Assembly (NCBI RefSeq): GCF_900302475.1
Contig: NZ_OMOQ01000001.1
Location: 248,001-312,000 of the forward strand
Direction: 5' to 3'
Length of the DNA stretch: 64,000 bases
From: Defluviimonas aquaemixtae
GTDB lineage: Bacteria; Pseudomonadota; Alphaproteobacteria; Rhodobacterales; Rhodobacteraceae
Part shown: piece after piece, positions 1-7,542 of the stretch
Numbering within the stretch: position 1 is the stretch's first letter
Layout: the number at the start of each line of letters is the position of its first letter
The notes under the pieces: model-generated
Told to the model about the DNA's origin: nothing
Seen by the model: the letters and a program-made list of their open reading frames with translations, nothing else
Databases searched by the model: none
Translations under genes and position numbers: made by a program

Positions 1-60
1 TCGTCGGACTTGCGACCGCATTCTCTGCCTGACCCTTCCCTCAGGGCCGCTTATTGACTA

Positions 61-80
61 GGTGAGAGACGGGACTCACC
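61..80 (+). promoter_or_regulatory. Perfect 6-bp inverted repeat upstream of ftsY
   Basis: GGTGAG and CTCACC face each other across an 8-base spacer, ending 13 bases before the ftsY start and just ahead of its G-rich ribosome binding site. It could fold in the leader or be a protein site. No function can be assigned. Bases 1-60 hold no gene I can support; a shorter hairpin (CCTGA/TCAGG, about 28-45) may belong to the end of a gene upstream of the window. Confidence 0.25.
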
Positions 81-93
81 AGCCGGGGGCGGT

Positions 94-1440
94 ATGTCGT
101 TTTTTGGCAAGCTCAAGGACAAGCTGTTCAAGTCATCCTCGAAGCTCGAGGCGGGGCTTGAAGCCATCGTCGCTGAAGGCGCGGAGCCTGAAACCGAGCC
201 TTCACAGCCGACGCCTGAACCGGAACCCGTCCCCGCACCCAAGCCCGAACCTGCACCGGAGCCGGAACCCGCACCGGAACCGGAACCAGAGCCGGTCCCA
301 GAGCCCGAGCATGAGCCCACGCCCGAGCCCGGCCCCGAGATCGTGCCGGAACCCGCGCCCGAGCCCGGGCCGACCCCGACGCCGACCGAGATTCCCCGGC
401 CGGTTCCGGAAGCGCCGCCTTCCACGCCCCAGGAAACGCCCGTCGCGCCCAGCGAACTGCCCGAGCCTGCGCCCGCGGAGATTCCCTTTCCGGGGCCGCT
501 GGAGATTCCGCTCGACGACATGGACGACACGGATGTGGCGGCGGCCACCCGCCCCGGCTTGCTCGACCGGCTATTCAGGCGCCCGGGAGCGCCTGCCGCG
601 CCCCGCCGGGTGCTCGACGACGCGATGCTCGAAAGCCTGGAAGAGCTTTTGATCCAGTCGGATATGGGCGTCGAAACGGCACTTCGTGTGGCCGCGAACC
701 TTGCGGAGGGTCGCATGGGGCGCAAGCTGTCGGTGCCAGAAATCAAGGCGCTTCTGGCGGGCGAGGTCTCCCGGATCATGGAGCCGGTGGCAAAGCCAAT
801 GCCGCTTTATCCGTCGAAGCCGCAGGTCGTGCTCGTCGTCGGTGTGAATGGCTCTGGCAAGACCACGACGATCGGCAAGCTCGCCAGCCAGTTCCGTGCC
901 GCCGGAAAAAAGGTGGTGATCGCGGCGGGCGACACGTTCCGTGCCGCCGCCGTCGAACAGCTTCAGGTCTGGGGTGACCGCGCGGGTGTGCCGGTGATGA
1001 CCGCGCCGGAGGGGTCCGATCCGGCCTCGCTCGCCTTCGACGCGATGACGAAGGCGCAGGAAGATGGCGCCGATCTTCTGATGATCGACACCGCCGGGCG
1101 CCTTCAGAACCGCCAGGACCTGATGGAGGAACTCGCGAAGATCGTCCGCGTGATCCGCAAGAAAGACCCGAATGCGCCGCACAACACGCTTCTCGTGCTC
1201 GACGCGACAACGGGTCAGAATGCGCTCTCTCAGGTCGAGACCTTCCAGAAACTTGCCGACGTCTCGGGCCTCGTCATGACCAAGCTCGACGGCACTGCGA
1301 AGGGAGGCGTTCTCGTCGCGTTGGCCGACAAGTTCGGCCTTCCGATCCACGCCGTCGGCGTCGGCGAGAAGATCGACGACCTCTCACCATTCGACCCGGA
1401 AGATTTCGCCCGCGCGCTGGTGGGAGTCGAGGCCGCGTGA
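94..1440 (+). CDS. ftsY: Signal recognition particle receptor FtsY
   Basis: FtsY is the GTPase receptor that docks SRP-ribosome complexes at the inner membrane for co-translational insertion. The 448-residue product has the full SRP-GTPase NG domain: P-loop [10 protein letters not shown] at residues 250-259, a DTFRAAA element, DTAGR at 332-336 and TKLDG at 396-400. Ahead of it lies an acidic, membrane-associating A domain, which here is extreme: residues about 32-150 are almost entirely Pro-Glu/Pro-X repeats, with only the first about 25 residues (basic/amphipathic, [15 protein letters not shown]) looking like a membrane-targeting helix. The start has a G-rich Shine-Dalgarno. It precedes, after a convergent mgtC-like gene, an EamA transporter and an IspZ-type protein, an order I associate with Rhodobacterales. 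Confidence 0.97.
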   Translation: MSFFGKLKDKLFKSSSKLEAGLEAIVAEGAEPETEPSQPTPEPEPVPAPKPEPAPEPEPAPEPEPEPVPEPEHEPTPEPGPEIVPEPAPEPGPTPTPTEIPRPVPEAPPSTPQETPVAPSELPEPAPAEIPFPGPLEIPLDDMDDTDVAAATRPGLLDRLFRRPGAPAAPRRVLDDAMLESLEELLIQSDMGVETALRVAANLAEGRMGRKLSVPEIKALLAGEVSRIMEPVAKPMPLYPSKPQVVLVVGVNGSGKTTTIGKLASQFRAAGKKVVIAAGDTFRAAAVEQLQVWGDRAGVPVMTAPEGSDPASLAFDAMTKAQEDGADLLMIDTAGRLQNRQDLMEELAKIVRVIRKKDPNAPHNTLLVLDATTGQNALSQVETFQKLADVSGLVMTKLDGTAKGGVLVALADKFGLPIHAVGVGEKIDDLSPFDPEDFARALVGVEAA

Positions 1441-1466
1441 CATGGTCACTTTCGGCGAAAGCGACG

Positions 1467-1970
1467 TCAGTCGGACTTGGCCGATTCCCCGTCATCGCCG
1501 ACGGCGCGTGAGATCACCCTCATGACCCAAAGGACGAGTAAGGCGATCATGGTCGCCAGACCGGCGAGCCGTAGGTTGCCGATCCCGCAAGCAAGGCCGA
1601 TAGCGCCGGCCATCCACATGCCAGCTCCGGTCGTTAGACCGCGTACTTGCGTGCCCCGCGTGATGATCGTACCCGCCGCCAGAAACGCGACACCGGTGGT
1701 AACGGCCTCTACAAGTCGCAGGGGGTCGACGTGCAAGTCCGCCTCGCCCGGCGCGGGCAGGAGGACGAGATCGAAGGCAACAAGCGTGAACAGGCAGGCG
1801 GCGAGCGAGATAAGTATGTGCGTCCGGAGCCCGGCTTCTTTCGAATGCGTCTCTCGTTCGAACCCGATCATGCCGCCGAGAATCATTGCGGCAAGCATCC
1901 GCAGCACGCCTGTTTCCGTGGAAATATTCGTGTATGGGGCGCCCGCGATTTGCGCCAGTTGCTCAAGCAT
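1467..1970 (-). CDS. MgtC/SapB family membrane protein
   Basis: A 167-residue protein with about five hydrophobic segments. It contains the MgtC-family motif GGMIGFERE near residue 32, the loop SKEAGLRTHILISL, and the conserved FLAAGTIITRG and GLTTGAGMWMAGAIG segments. Family members occur in the inner membrane and, in pathogens, modulate the F1Fo ATP synthase and Mg2+-limited growth; in free-living bacteria the role is unclear. The reading frame stays open far upstream, but the start chosen (residue MLEQ) has a GAAGGA Shine-Dalgarno about 10 bases ahead, and the upstream extension is only the antisense of the divergent transporter. It converges on ftsY with a 26-base gap. Confidence 0.85.
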   Translation of the reverse strand: MLEQLAQIAGAPYTNISTETGVLRMLAAMILGGMIGFERETHSKEAGLRTHILISLAACLFTLVAFDLVLLPAPGEADLHVDPLRLVEAVTTGVAFLAAGTIITRGTQVRGLTTGAGMWMAGAIGLACGIGNLRLAGLATMIALLVLWVMRVISRAVGDDGESAKSD

Positions 1971-2045
1971 CGCCGATATTCCTTCAGTGCCCGCCACAAC
2001 GCGTCGGTGCGCCGCCTTGTTCCGCGCGGCACGGTGGGACGGCCG

Positions 2046-2945
2046 ATGAGCGACTGGCTCGTCTCGATCGAAGGCACAGATCTGGGGCGTCGCATGGCGC
2101 TTGCACTCGCGCTCATGGCCGCCTTTCTCCACGCGCTGTTCGGCGCTCTCCAGAAGGGGCGGCACGATCCCTGGCTGTCGCGCGCCGCAATCGACGCGAG
2201 CTACGGGATCATCGCCGCGCCCCTCGCGCTTTTCGTCGTGCCATGGCCCGAGCCGCACATGTGGCCGATCTTCGCCGGCGCCTTCGTCATTCATGTCGGC
2301 TACAAGATCGCGCAGGCGATGACCTACCAGCGGGGGGCCTACGCGGTTGTCTATCCGGTCGTGCGCGGCACCGGCCCGTTCTTCGCCGTCATCGGTGCGG
2401 GCATCCTCTTTGGCGAGCATTTCACGTCCGGCCAGTGGCTTGGCGTCGGCATTCTCATGGCCGGGATTTTCGGGCTTGCCATCTACAATCTCCGCACGAT
2501 CACGGTGGACCGCGAAACGATGGTGCCAGCGCTGATCTGGGCGGTCGTCACGGGTTGCTTCGTTGCCCTTTATACGACCTACGACGCCTACGGCATTCGG
2601 GCGACGGCCGATCCTTTCACGTTCCTCGCCTGGTTCTTCTTCATCGACGGCATCTTCATGCCGGTCTATACGTGGCGCCGCTGGCGGAGCCTGCCGTCGT
2701 CGGAATTCGTGCCACTCCTGCAACGGGGTGTTATCGGCGCATTCGTTGCCTATTTCAGCTTCGGAGCGGTGATGCTCGCCACGCGGCTGGGCAAGGTCGG
2801 AGAGGCGGCGGTCGTACGCGAGACATCGACCGTCTTCGCGGCCCTGATCGCCTGGCTCGTGCTCGGCGACCGGGTCGGGCCGCGGCGGCTGACATTGATG
2901 GCGTTGATCGCGCTTGGCGCGGTGATCGTGAAACTGACGGGGTGA
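2046..2945 (+). CDS. EamA-type drug/metabolite transporter
   Basis: A 299-residue inner-membrane protein with about ten predicted transmembrane helices in two five-helix halves, typical of the DMT superfamily (EamA repeats). Recognisable features are the first helix with FLHALFGALQKG, the conserved RGTGPFFAVIGAG segment ending the first EamA repeat, and VRETSTVFAALIAWLVLGD ending the second. The substrate cannot be read from sequence; relatives export amino acids or metabolites. The start at MSDWL is chosen because upstream codons lie over the divergent mgtC-like gene, leaving a 75-base shared promoter region. It is five bases ahead of the septation protein gene, so the two are probably co-transcribed. 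Confidence 0.85.
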   Translation: MSDWLVSIEGTDLGRRMALALALMAAFLHALFGALQKGRHDPWLSRAAIDASYGIIAAPLALFVVPWPEPHMWPIFAGAFVIHVGYKIAQAMTYQRGAYAVVYPVVRGTGPFFAVIGAGILFGEHFTSGQWLGVGILMAGIFGLAIYNLRTITVDRETMVPALIWAVVTGCFVALYTTYDAYGIRATADPFTFLAWFFFIDGIFMPVYTWRRWRSLPSSEFVPLLQRGVIGAFVAYFSFGAVMLATRLGKVGEAAVVRETSTVFAALIAWLVLGDRVGPRRLTLMALIALGAVIVKLTG

Positions 2946-2950
2946 GGCGG

Positions 2951-3553
2951 ATGGCTGGAAAGAAGATCAATCCTTGGCTGAAACTGGGGCTGGAACTGGG
3001 CCCCATCATCGCCTTCTTCGTCGCCTTCACGCGGTTGAAGGACGCCACGGTGACAATCAATGGCGCCGAGTATGGCGGCTTCATCCTCGCCACGGCGGGC
3101 TTCGTTCCGCTACTTGCGGGCACGACGTTGATCCTCTGGCGGCTGACCGGGCGGCTTTCGCCCATGCAGATCGCGACGCTCGTTCTGGTGATCGTCTTCG
3201 GCGGACTTTCAGTCTGGCTGAACGACGAGCGTTTCTTCAAGATGAAGCCCACGATCATTTACCTTCTCTTCGCCGGGATCCTCGGCGCAGGGCTTTTGCA
3301 AGGACGCTCCTACCTTGCACTCGCGATGGACGAGGTCATGCCATTGAAGCATGAAGGCTGGATGATCCTGACCCGGAGACTGGCGGCGTTCTTTGCGGGT
3401 TTGGCGGTTTTAAACGAAGTGATCTGGCGCACGATGTCGGACCAGGCCTGGGTTAACTTCAAGACCTTTGGTCTGACCGCCGCGATCTTCCTTTTCTTCA
3501 TGTCTCAGAACCGGCTCTTTCAGCAATACGAGGTTGACGAGGGCGATCGCTGA
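2951..3553 (+). CDS. Inner-membrane septation protein (YciB/IspZ family)
   Basis: A 200-residue polytopic protein starting MAGKKINPWLKLGLELGP, the typical YciB/IspZ opening, where LELGP is followed by a transmembrane helix. It has about five helices, the internal sequence FKMKPTIIYLLFAGILG and a conserved WRTMSDQAWVNFKTFG segment near the C-terminus. Family members (IspZ in Shigella, YciB in E. coli) affect cell division and envelope integrity; the biochemical role is not settled. The start is preceded by GAGGCGG and lies five bases after the transporter stop, indicating translational coupling. Length matches the family. Confidence 0.93.
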   Translation: MAGKKINPWLKLGLELGPIIAFFVAFTRLKDATVTINGAEYGGFILATAGFVPLLAGTTLILWRLTGRLSPMQIATLVLVIVFGGLSVWLNDERFFKMKPTIIYLLFAGILGAGLLQGRSYLALAMDEVMPLKHEGWMILTRRLAAFFAGLAVLNEVIWRTMSDQAWVNFKTFGLTAAIFLFFMSQNRLFQQYEVDEGDR

Positions 3554-3569
3554 AGTGTCCTGCACCTCG

Positions 3570-4202
3570 TCACTTCACGCGGGCCAGAAGCCTTTCGACC
3601 TCGGGCCCCAGCGCCTCCACAACCAGCGCCACGCCTTTCGCGTTGGGATGCAATCCATCGGGCTGGACGTATTCGGTCATGGCCGCCTGCCGATCCGGCA
3701 GGACGAGGATAGGGGCGAGGAACGGCTCGGACAGCAGCGCGCCATGCTCCGCCGCCAGATCAATGTAGATCGCGTCGAAGGCGGCCTTGTACTCGGGCCC
3801 GTAATTGCCCGGCGCCGTGATCGGCACCAAGAGGACCGGAAGCCCGCGCGCGGCGATTCGCGACAGGATCGTGTCGAGATTGGCGCGCGCTTCCTCTGGA
3901 GGAAGTCCGCGCAGAAGGTCGTTGCCGCCGAGCGTGACGATGACCGCGTCCGCCTCCGGGGCGAGCGCCCAGTCGAGCCGTGCGAGTGCCCCCGCCGTCG
4001 TATCGCCGGACACGCCGGCATTCACGATATGCGCTTCCACGCCTTCCGCCACGAGCCACGCCTGCATCTGCGGCACGAAGCCGGCTTCGGCGGGCAGCCC
4101 GTAGCCCGCCGTCAGACTGTCGCCAAGCGCGATAATCTCGGCCGATTCCGCAATGACGGGGCCCGTCCAGAGCAGTCCAAGCACCAGGCAGAGAGCGGGC
4201 AC
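3570..4202 (-). CDS. tesA: Arylesterase / acyl-CoA thioesterase I-like SGNH hydrolase
   Basis: A secreted GDSL/SGNH hydrolase. The block I motif ALGDSLTAGYGL carries the nucleophilic Ser; block II is the Gly in NAGVSGDTTAG, block III is GGND in VTLGGNDLLRG, and block V is the Asp/His pair in QPDGLHPNAKG. The N-terminus is a hydrophobic signal peptide cleaved probably near VIAESA. No ATG is available near the signal; I chose GTG at 4202, giving 210 residues, but the start is uncertain because longer in-frame sequence would run over the divergent ABC gene. In E. coli tesA is also divergent from ybbA-ybbP, and the same arrangement here supports the identity. Confidence 0.88.
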   Translation of the reverse strand: MPALCLVLGLLWTGPVIAESAEIIALGDSLTAGYGLPAEAGFVPQMQAWLVAEGVEAHIVNAGVSGDTTAGALARLDWALAPEADAVIVTLGGNDLLRGLPPEEARANLDTILSRIAARGLPVLLVPITAPGNYGPEYKAAFDAIYIDLAAEHGALLSEPFLAPILVLPDRQAAMTEYVQPDGLHPNAKGVALVVEALGPEVERLLARVK

Positions 4203-4266
4203 ATGCTTGCCTCGAGCGCGTATTGCCCCATATGCCTTGGTAGAGGCAGACGGGCGGACACGGCGG

Positions 4267-4971
4267 ATGCGCGAAAAGATTCTTGAACTTAATGACGCCG
4301 GGCTGATCCTTGAAGGCAATGCGGGGCCGCTGGAAATCCTGAAGGACATCACGCTGACCGTCGGGCGCGGCGAAAGTCTCGGGCTCGTCGGTCCGTCGGG
4401 GTCTGGCAAGTCGTCGCTCCTCATGCTCATGGGCGGGCTCGAGCGCGCCACCTCGGGGCAAGTCCGGGCGCTTGACCAAGATCTGACCCGGATGAACGAG
4501 GATGCTCTGGCCCGGTTCCGCCGGGGCAATATGGGCATCGTGTTTCAGTCCTTCCACCTCATACCAACGATGACCGCCCTTGAAAATGTCGCGGTGCCTT
4601 TGGAGCTTGCCGGCGTTCGCGATGCGTTCGACCGTGCGGAGGCCGAGTTGCGAGCGATGGGGCTTGGATCGCGCATGGACCACTATCCCGCGCAGCTTTC
4701 GGGCGGCGAGCAGCAGCGCGTGGCGCTTGCCCGTGCGGCGGCGCCCCGGCCACAGATCTTTCTGGCTGACGAACCGACGGGCAATCTCGACGGCGCGACG
4801 GGCGAGGCGATCATGGAGCTTCTCTTCGGGCTTCGCGACCGGCACGGCGCGACGCTCGTCCTCGTTACGCATGCGCCGGAACTCGCCCGGCGTTGCGACC
4901 GCATCGTGCGGCTGCTCGACGGCCAGATCGAGGGCGAGGGGCTTTCCGCCGCGGCGAAGGTGGCCGAATGA
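4267..4971 (+). CDS. ybbA: ABC transporter ATP-binding protein, YbbA/LolD type
   Basis: A 234-residue ATPase subunit with Walker A at residues 42-49 (GPSGSGKS), signature LSGGEQQR at 144-151, Walker B (FLADEPTGNLD), and an H-loop in LVTHAPEL. The sequence belongs to the MacB/LolD/YbbA group that pairs with FtsX-like permeases and drives mechanotransmission rather than import. It lies divergent from tesA and its stop overlaps the permease start by ATGA. Together the pair is the YbbAP complex, proposed to extract hydrophobic molecules from the inner membrane for TesA. The start MREKILELND is preferred over an upstream in-frame ATG that would overlap the tesA signal peptide. Confidence 0.92.
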   Translation: MREKILELNDAGLILEGNAGPLEILKDITLTVGRGESLGLVGPSGSGKSSLLMLMGGLERATSGQVRALDQDLTRMNEDALARFRRGNMGIVFQSFHLIPTMTALENVAVPLELAGVRDAFDRAEAELRAMGLGSRMDHYPAQLSGGEQQRVALARAAAPRPQIFLADEPTGNLDGATGEAIMELLFGLRDRHGATLVLVTHAPELARRCDRIVRLLDGQIEGEGLSAAAKVAE

Positions 4972-7496
4972 ATCTTCAGCTCGCCGCCCGGTTCGCCCGG
5001 CGCGAGATGCGCGGCGGGATCGGCGGGTTCACCGTATTCCTGCTCTGCCTCATGCTCGGCGTCGCAGCGATCGCCGCCGTGGGCACGGTACGGAGCGCCA
5101 TCAGTGACGCGATCACCGCTCAGGGCGCGGTTCTGTTGGGTGGCGATGCGCAGATGTCCTTCACTTATCGGTTTGCCAGCGACGAAGAGCGCGCCTTCAT
5201 GGACGCCCACGCCGTCCGTGTCTCGGAGATCGTCGATTTCCGCTCGATGGCCGTCACGCGCGAGGGCGAGGCGGCCGAGCGCGCGCTCACGCAGGTCAAG
5301 GCGGTGGACGCGGCCTATCCGCTGATCGGAGAGGTCGCGCTCGACCCGCCGATGCCGCTCGCCGAGGCGCTGGCGTCGCGGGACGGAGTGCCGGGCGCCG
5401 TCGTCGACCCGGTCCTCGCCGACCGGCTGGGGCTTGTGCCCGGCGACCGGTTACGGCTCGGCGTGAAGGAATTCGCGATGACGGCCCGGATCGCGCTTGA
5501 ACCCGACGGCGCGACGATGGGCTTCACGCTCGGCCCGCGCACCATCGTCGGGACCGCCGATCTCGAAGGATCGGGCCTTTTGGAGCCGGGCAGCCTTTTT
5601 GACACGCATTACCGGCTTCTACTGCCCGAGGGGGCGCAGGTTGAAACCGTCCGCCGCGCGGCCTTGGCCGCTTTTCAGGATACGGGCCTGCGCTGGCGCG
5701 ACGCGCGGAGGGGCGCGCCGGGGATGCAGCGCTTCGTGGACCGGATGGGCTCGTTCCTCGTCCTGGTCGGATTGGCCGGGCTCGCCGTCGGAGGGGTCGG
5801 GATCGGGGCTGCGGTGCGCTCCTACCTCGAGGGCCGGGTCGAGACGATGGCGGCGCTCAGGGCGCTGGGTGCCGAAAGCGGCACGATCTTCGCGGTTTAC
5901 CTGATCCAGGTGGGAATGCTCGCGCTCGTCGGCGTAATCGCCGGGCTCATCCTCGGTGCGGGCCTGCCGCTGGTGGCAGCGCCACTCATCGCTGAGCGAA
6001 TGCCGATCCCGCTGGAGATCGTCATTGCGCCGCGCCCGCTGGCCGAAGCGGCGCTCTACGGGCTTCTCACCGCCGCTCTCTTTGCCCTTTGGCCGCTTGC
6101 CCGGACGCGCGAGGTGCGCGCGGCGGCGCTCTTCCGCGATCTCGGGCCGGGGCGGCGCGCGCTGCCGGGCGCGCGGCTCGGCGCCGTTCTTCTCGGCCTC
6201 GCCGGAGCGCTGGGCACCATCGCGGTTGTCCTGTCTGGCGTGCCCCGGCTCGCGCTCGGCACGCTCGGCGGTGTGGCTGCGGCGCTCGTTGTGCTGACCT
6301 TGGCGGCGCTTGCGCTGCGCTGGCTTGCGCGGCGTCTGTCTGGGCGCGCCCGCGGACGACCGGCGCTCAGGCTCGCGCTCGCCGCGATCGGCGGCCCACG
6401 CGAGGAGGCGACCGCGGTGGTCTTGTCGCTTGGGCTCGGTCTGTCAGTCCTCGCGGCGGTCGGCCAGATCGACGCGAATCTCAGGGACGCCATCGCGCGC
6501 GACCTGCCCGAGGTCGCCCCGGCCTATTTCTTCGTCGACATCCAGCCCGACCAGATCGAAGGTTTCCGGGCACGGCTTGAGGACGACCCGGCCGTCAGCA
6601 AGGTCGACAGCGCCCCCATGCTGCGTGGCGTGATCACGAAGATCAACGGCGGCGACGCGCGCGAAGTGGCGGGCGATCACTGGGTGTTGAGGGGCGACCG
6701 GGGCCTGACCTATTCGGCCGCGCCGCCGGCCGACACGCGGATCACGGAAGGCGCATGGTGGCCCGAGGATTACGCGGGCACACCCGTCATGAGCTTCTCG
6801 GCCGAAGAGGCCGAGGAGATGGGGCTGAAACTTGGCGACATGGTCACCGTCAACGTCCTTGGCCGCGATGTCGAGGCGAAGATCACCTCCCTCAGGGAAG
6901 TCGATTTTGGAACGGCCGGGATCGGCTTCGTGATGGCGATGAACCCGGCCGCGCTTCAGGGCGCACCGCACAGTTGGATCGCTACGGTCTATGCGGAGGA
7001 GGCCGCCGAGGCGGCGATCCTGCGCGACCTCGCGACGGCCTATCCGAACATCACCGCGATCCGGGTGCGCGATGTCGTTGACCGGGTGTCGGAGGCGCTG
7101 GCTGCGATCGCGCGGGCAACGGCGCTGGCGGCGGGCGTGACGCTCCTGACCGGCGTTGTCGTGCTGATCGGCGCCGCAGCGGCGGGCGAGCGGGCGCGCA
7201 TTTTCGAAGCTGCGGTGCTGAAGACCCTGGGCGCCACGCGGGCCACGGTGCTGCGGAGCTTTGCCCTTCGGTCGGCGCTGATGGGGGCCGCGGCGGGATT
7301 TGTCGCGGTGGTGTTCGGCGCGGGCGCGGGCTGGGCGGTGATGGTCTTCGTGATGGAGGGAGACTACCGGTTCGAACCGGCCTCGGCGCTCGCGATTGTC
7401 ACGGGCGGCGCGCTTTCGACGCTGATCACCGGGCTTCTCTTCGCCCTGCGCCCGCTCTCAGCGCGGCCTGCCGAGGTTCTGCGCGCGCGCGAGTGA
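4968..7496 (+). CDS. ybbP: ABC transporter permease, YbbP type (two FtsX domains)
   Basis: An 842-residue inner-membrane permease. The first transmembrane helix follows a basic amphipathic start (MNLQLAARFARREMRGG), then a large periplasmic domain of about 200 residues, three to four helices near residues 265-400, further helices near 405-470, a second periplasmic region and a final FtsX domain with ERARIFEAAVLKTLGATR just before the last helices. The repeated ALRALGAES/LKTLGATR coupling sequences mark the two FtsX units. It overlaps ybbA by four bases. E. coli YbbP is of similar size (about 800 residues) and the same tesA-ybbA-ybbP neighbourhood is present. Confidence 0.92.
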   Translation: MNLQLAARFARREMRGGIGGFTVFLLCLMLGVAAIAAVGTVRSAISDAITAQGAVLLGGDAQMSFTYRFASDEERAFMDAHAVRVSEIVDFRSMAVTREGEAAERALTQVKAVDAAYPLIGEVALDPPMPLAEALASRDGVPGAVVDPVLADRLGLVPGDRLRLGVKEFAMTARIALEPDGATMGFTLGPRTIVGTADLEGSGLLEPGSLFDTHYRLLLPEGAQVETVRRAALAAFQDTGLRWRDARRGAPGMQRFVDRMGSFLVLVGLAGLAVGGVGIGAAVRSYLEGRVETMAALRALGAESGTIFAVYLIQVGMLALVGVIAGLILGAGLPLVAAPLIAERMPIPLEIVIAPRPLAEAALYGLLTAALFALWPLARTREVRAAALFRDLGPGRRALPGARLGAVLLGLAGALGTIAVVLSGVPRLALGTLGGVAAALVVLTLAALALRWLARRLSGRARGRPALRLALAAIGGPREEATAVVLSLGLGLSVLAAVGQIDANLRDAIARDLPEVAPAYFFVDIQPDQIEGFRARLEDDPAVSKVDSAPMLRGVITKINGGDAREVAGDHWVLRGDRGLTYSAAPPADTRITEGAWWPEDYAGTPVMSFSAEEAEEMGLKLGDMVTVNVLGRDVEAKITSLREVDFGTAGIGFVMAMNPAALQGAPHSWIATVYAEEAAEAAILRDLATAYPNITAIRVRDVVDRVSEALAAIARATALAAGVTLLTGVVVLIGAAAAGERARIFEAAVLKTLGATRATVLRSFALRSALMGAAAGFVAVVFGAGAGWAVMVFVMEGDYRFEPASALAIVTGGALSTLITGLLFALRPLSARPAEVLRARE

Positions 7497-7542
7497 GGGA
7501 CGGCGGTTCAGCGAACGATAGCAGGATTGCAGGGGAGGGAAC

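Noticed and set aside
51..779. Long Gly/Ser-rich minus-strand frame over the 5' part of ftsY
   Set aside because: It is the reverse complement of the Pro-Glu repeat; composition is a by-product of the repeat.
571..1350. 259-codon minus-strand frame inside ftsY
   Set aside because: Antisense of the conserved NG domain, with His/Arg-rich shadow composition and no recognisable domain.
3534..4286. 250-codon plus-strand frame across tesA
   Set aside because: Antisense of a clear SGNH hydrolase; no ribosome binding site or domain.
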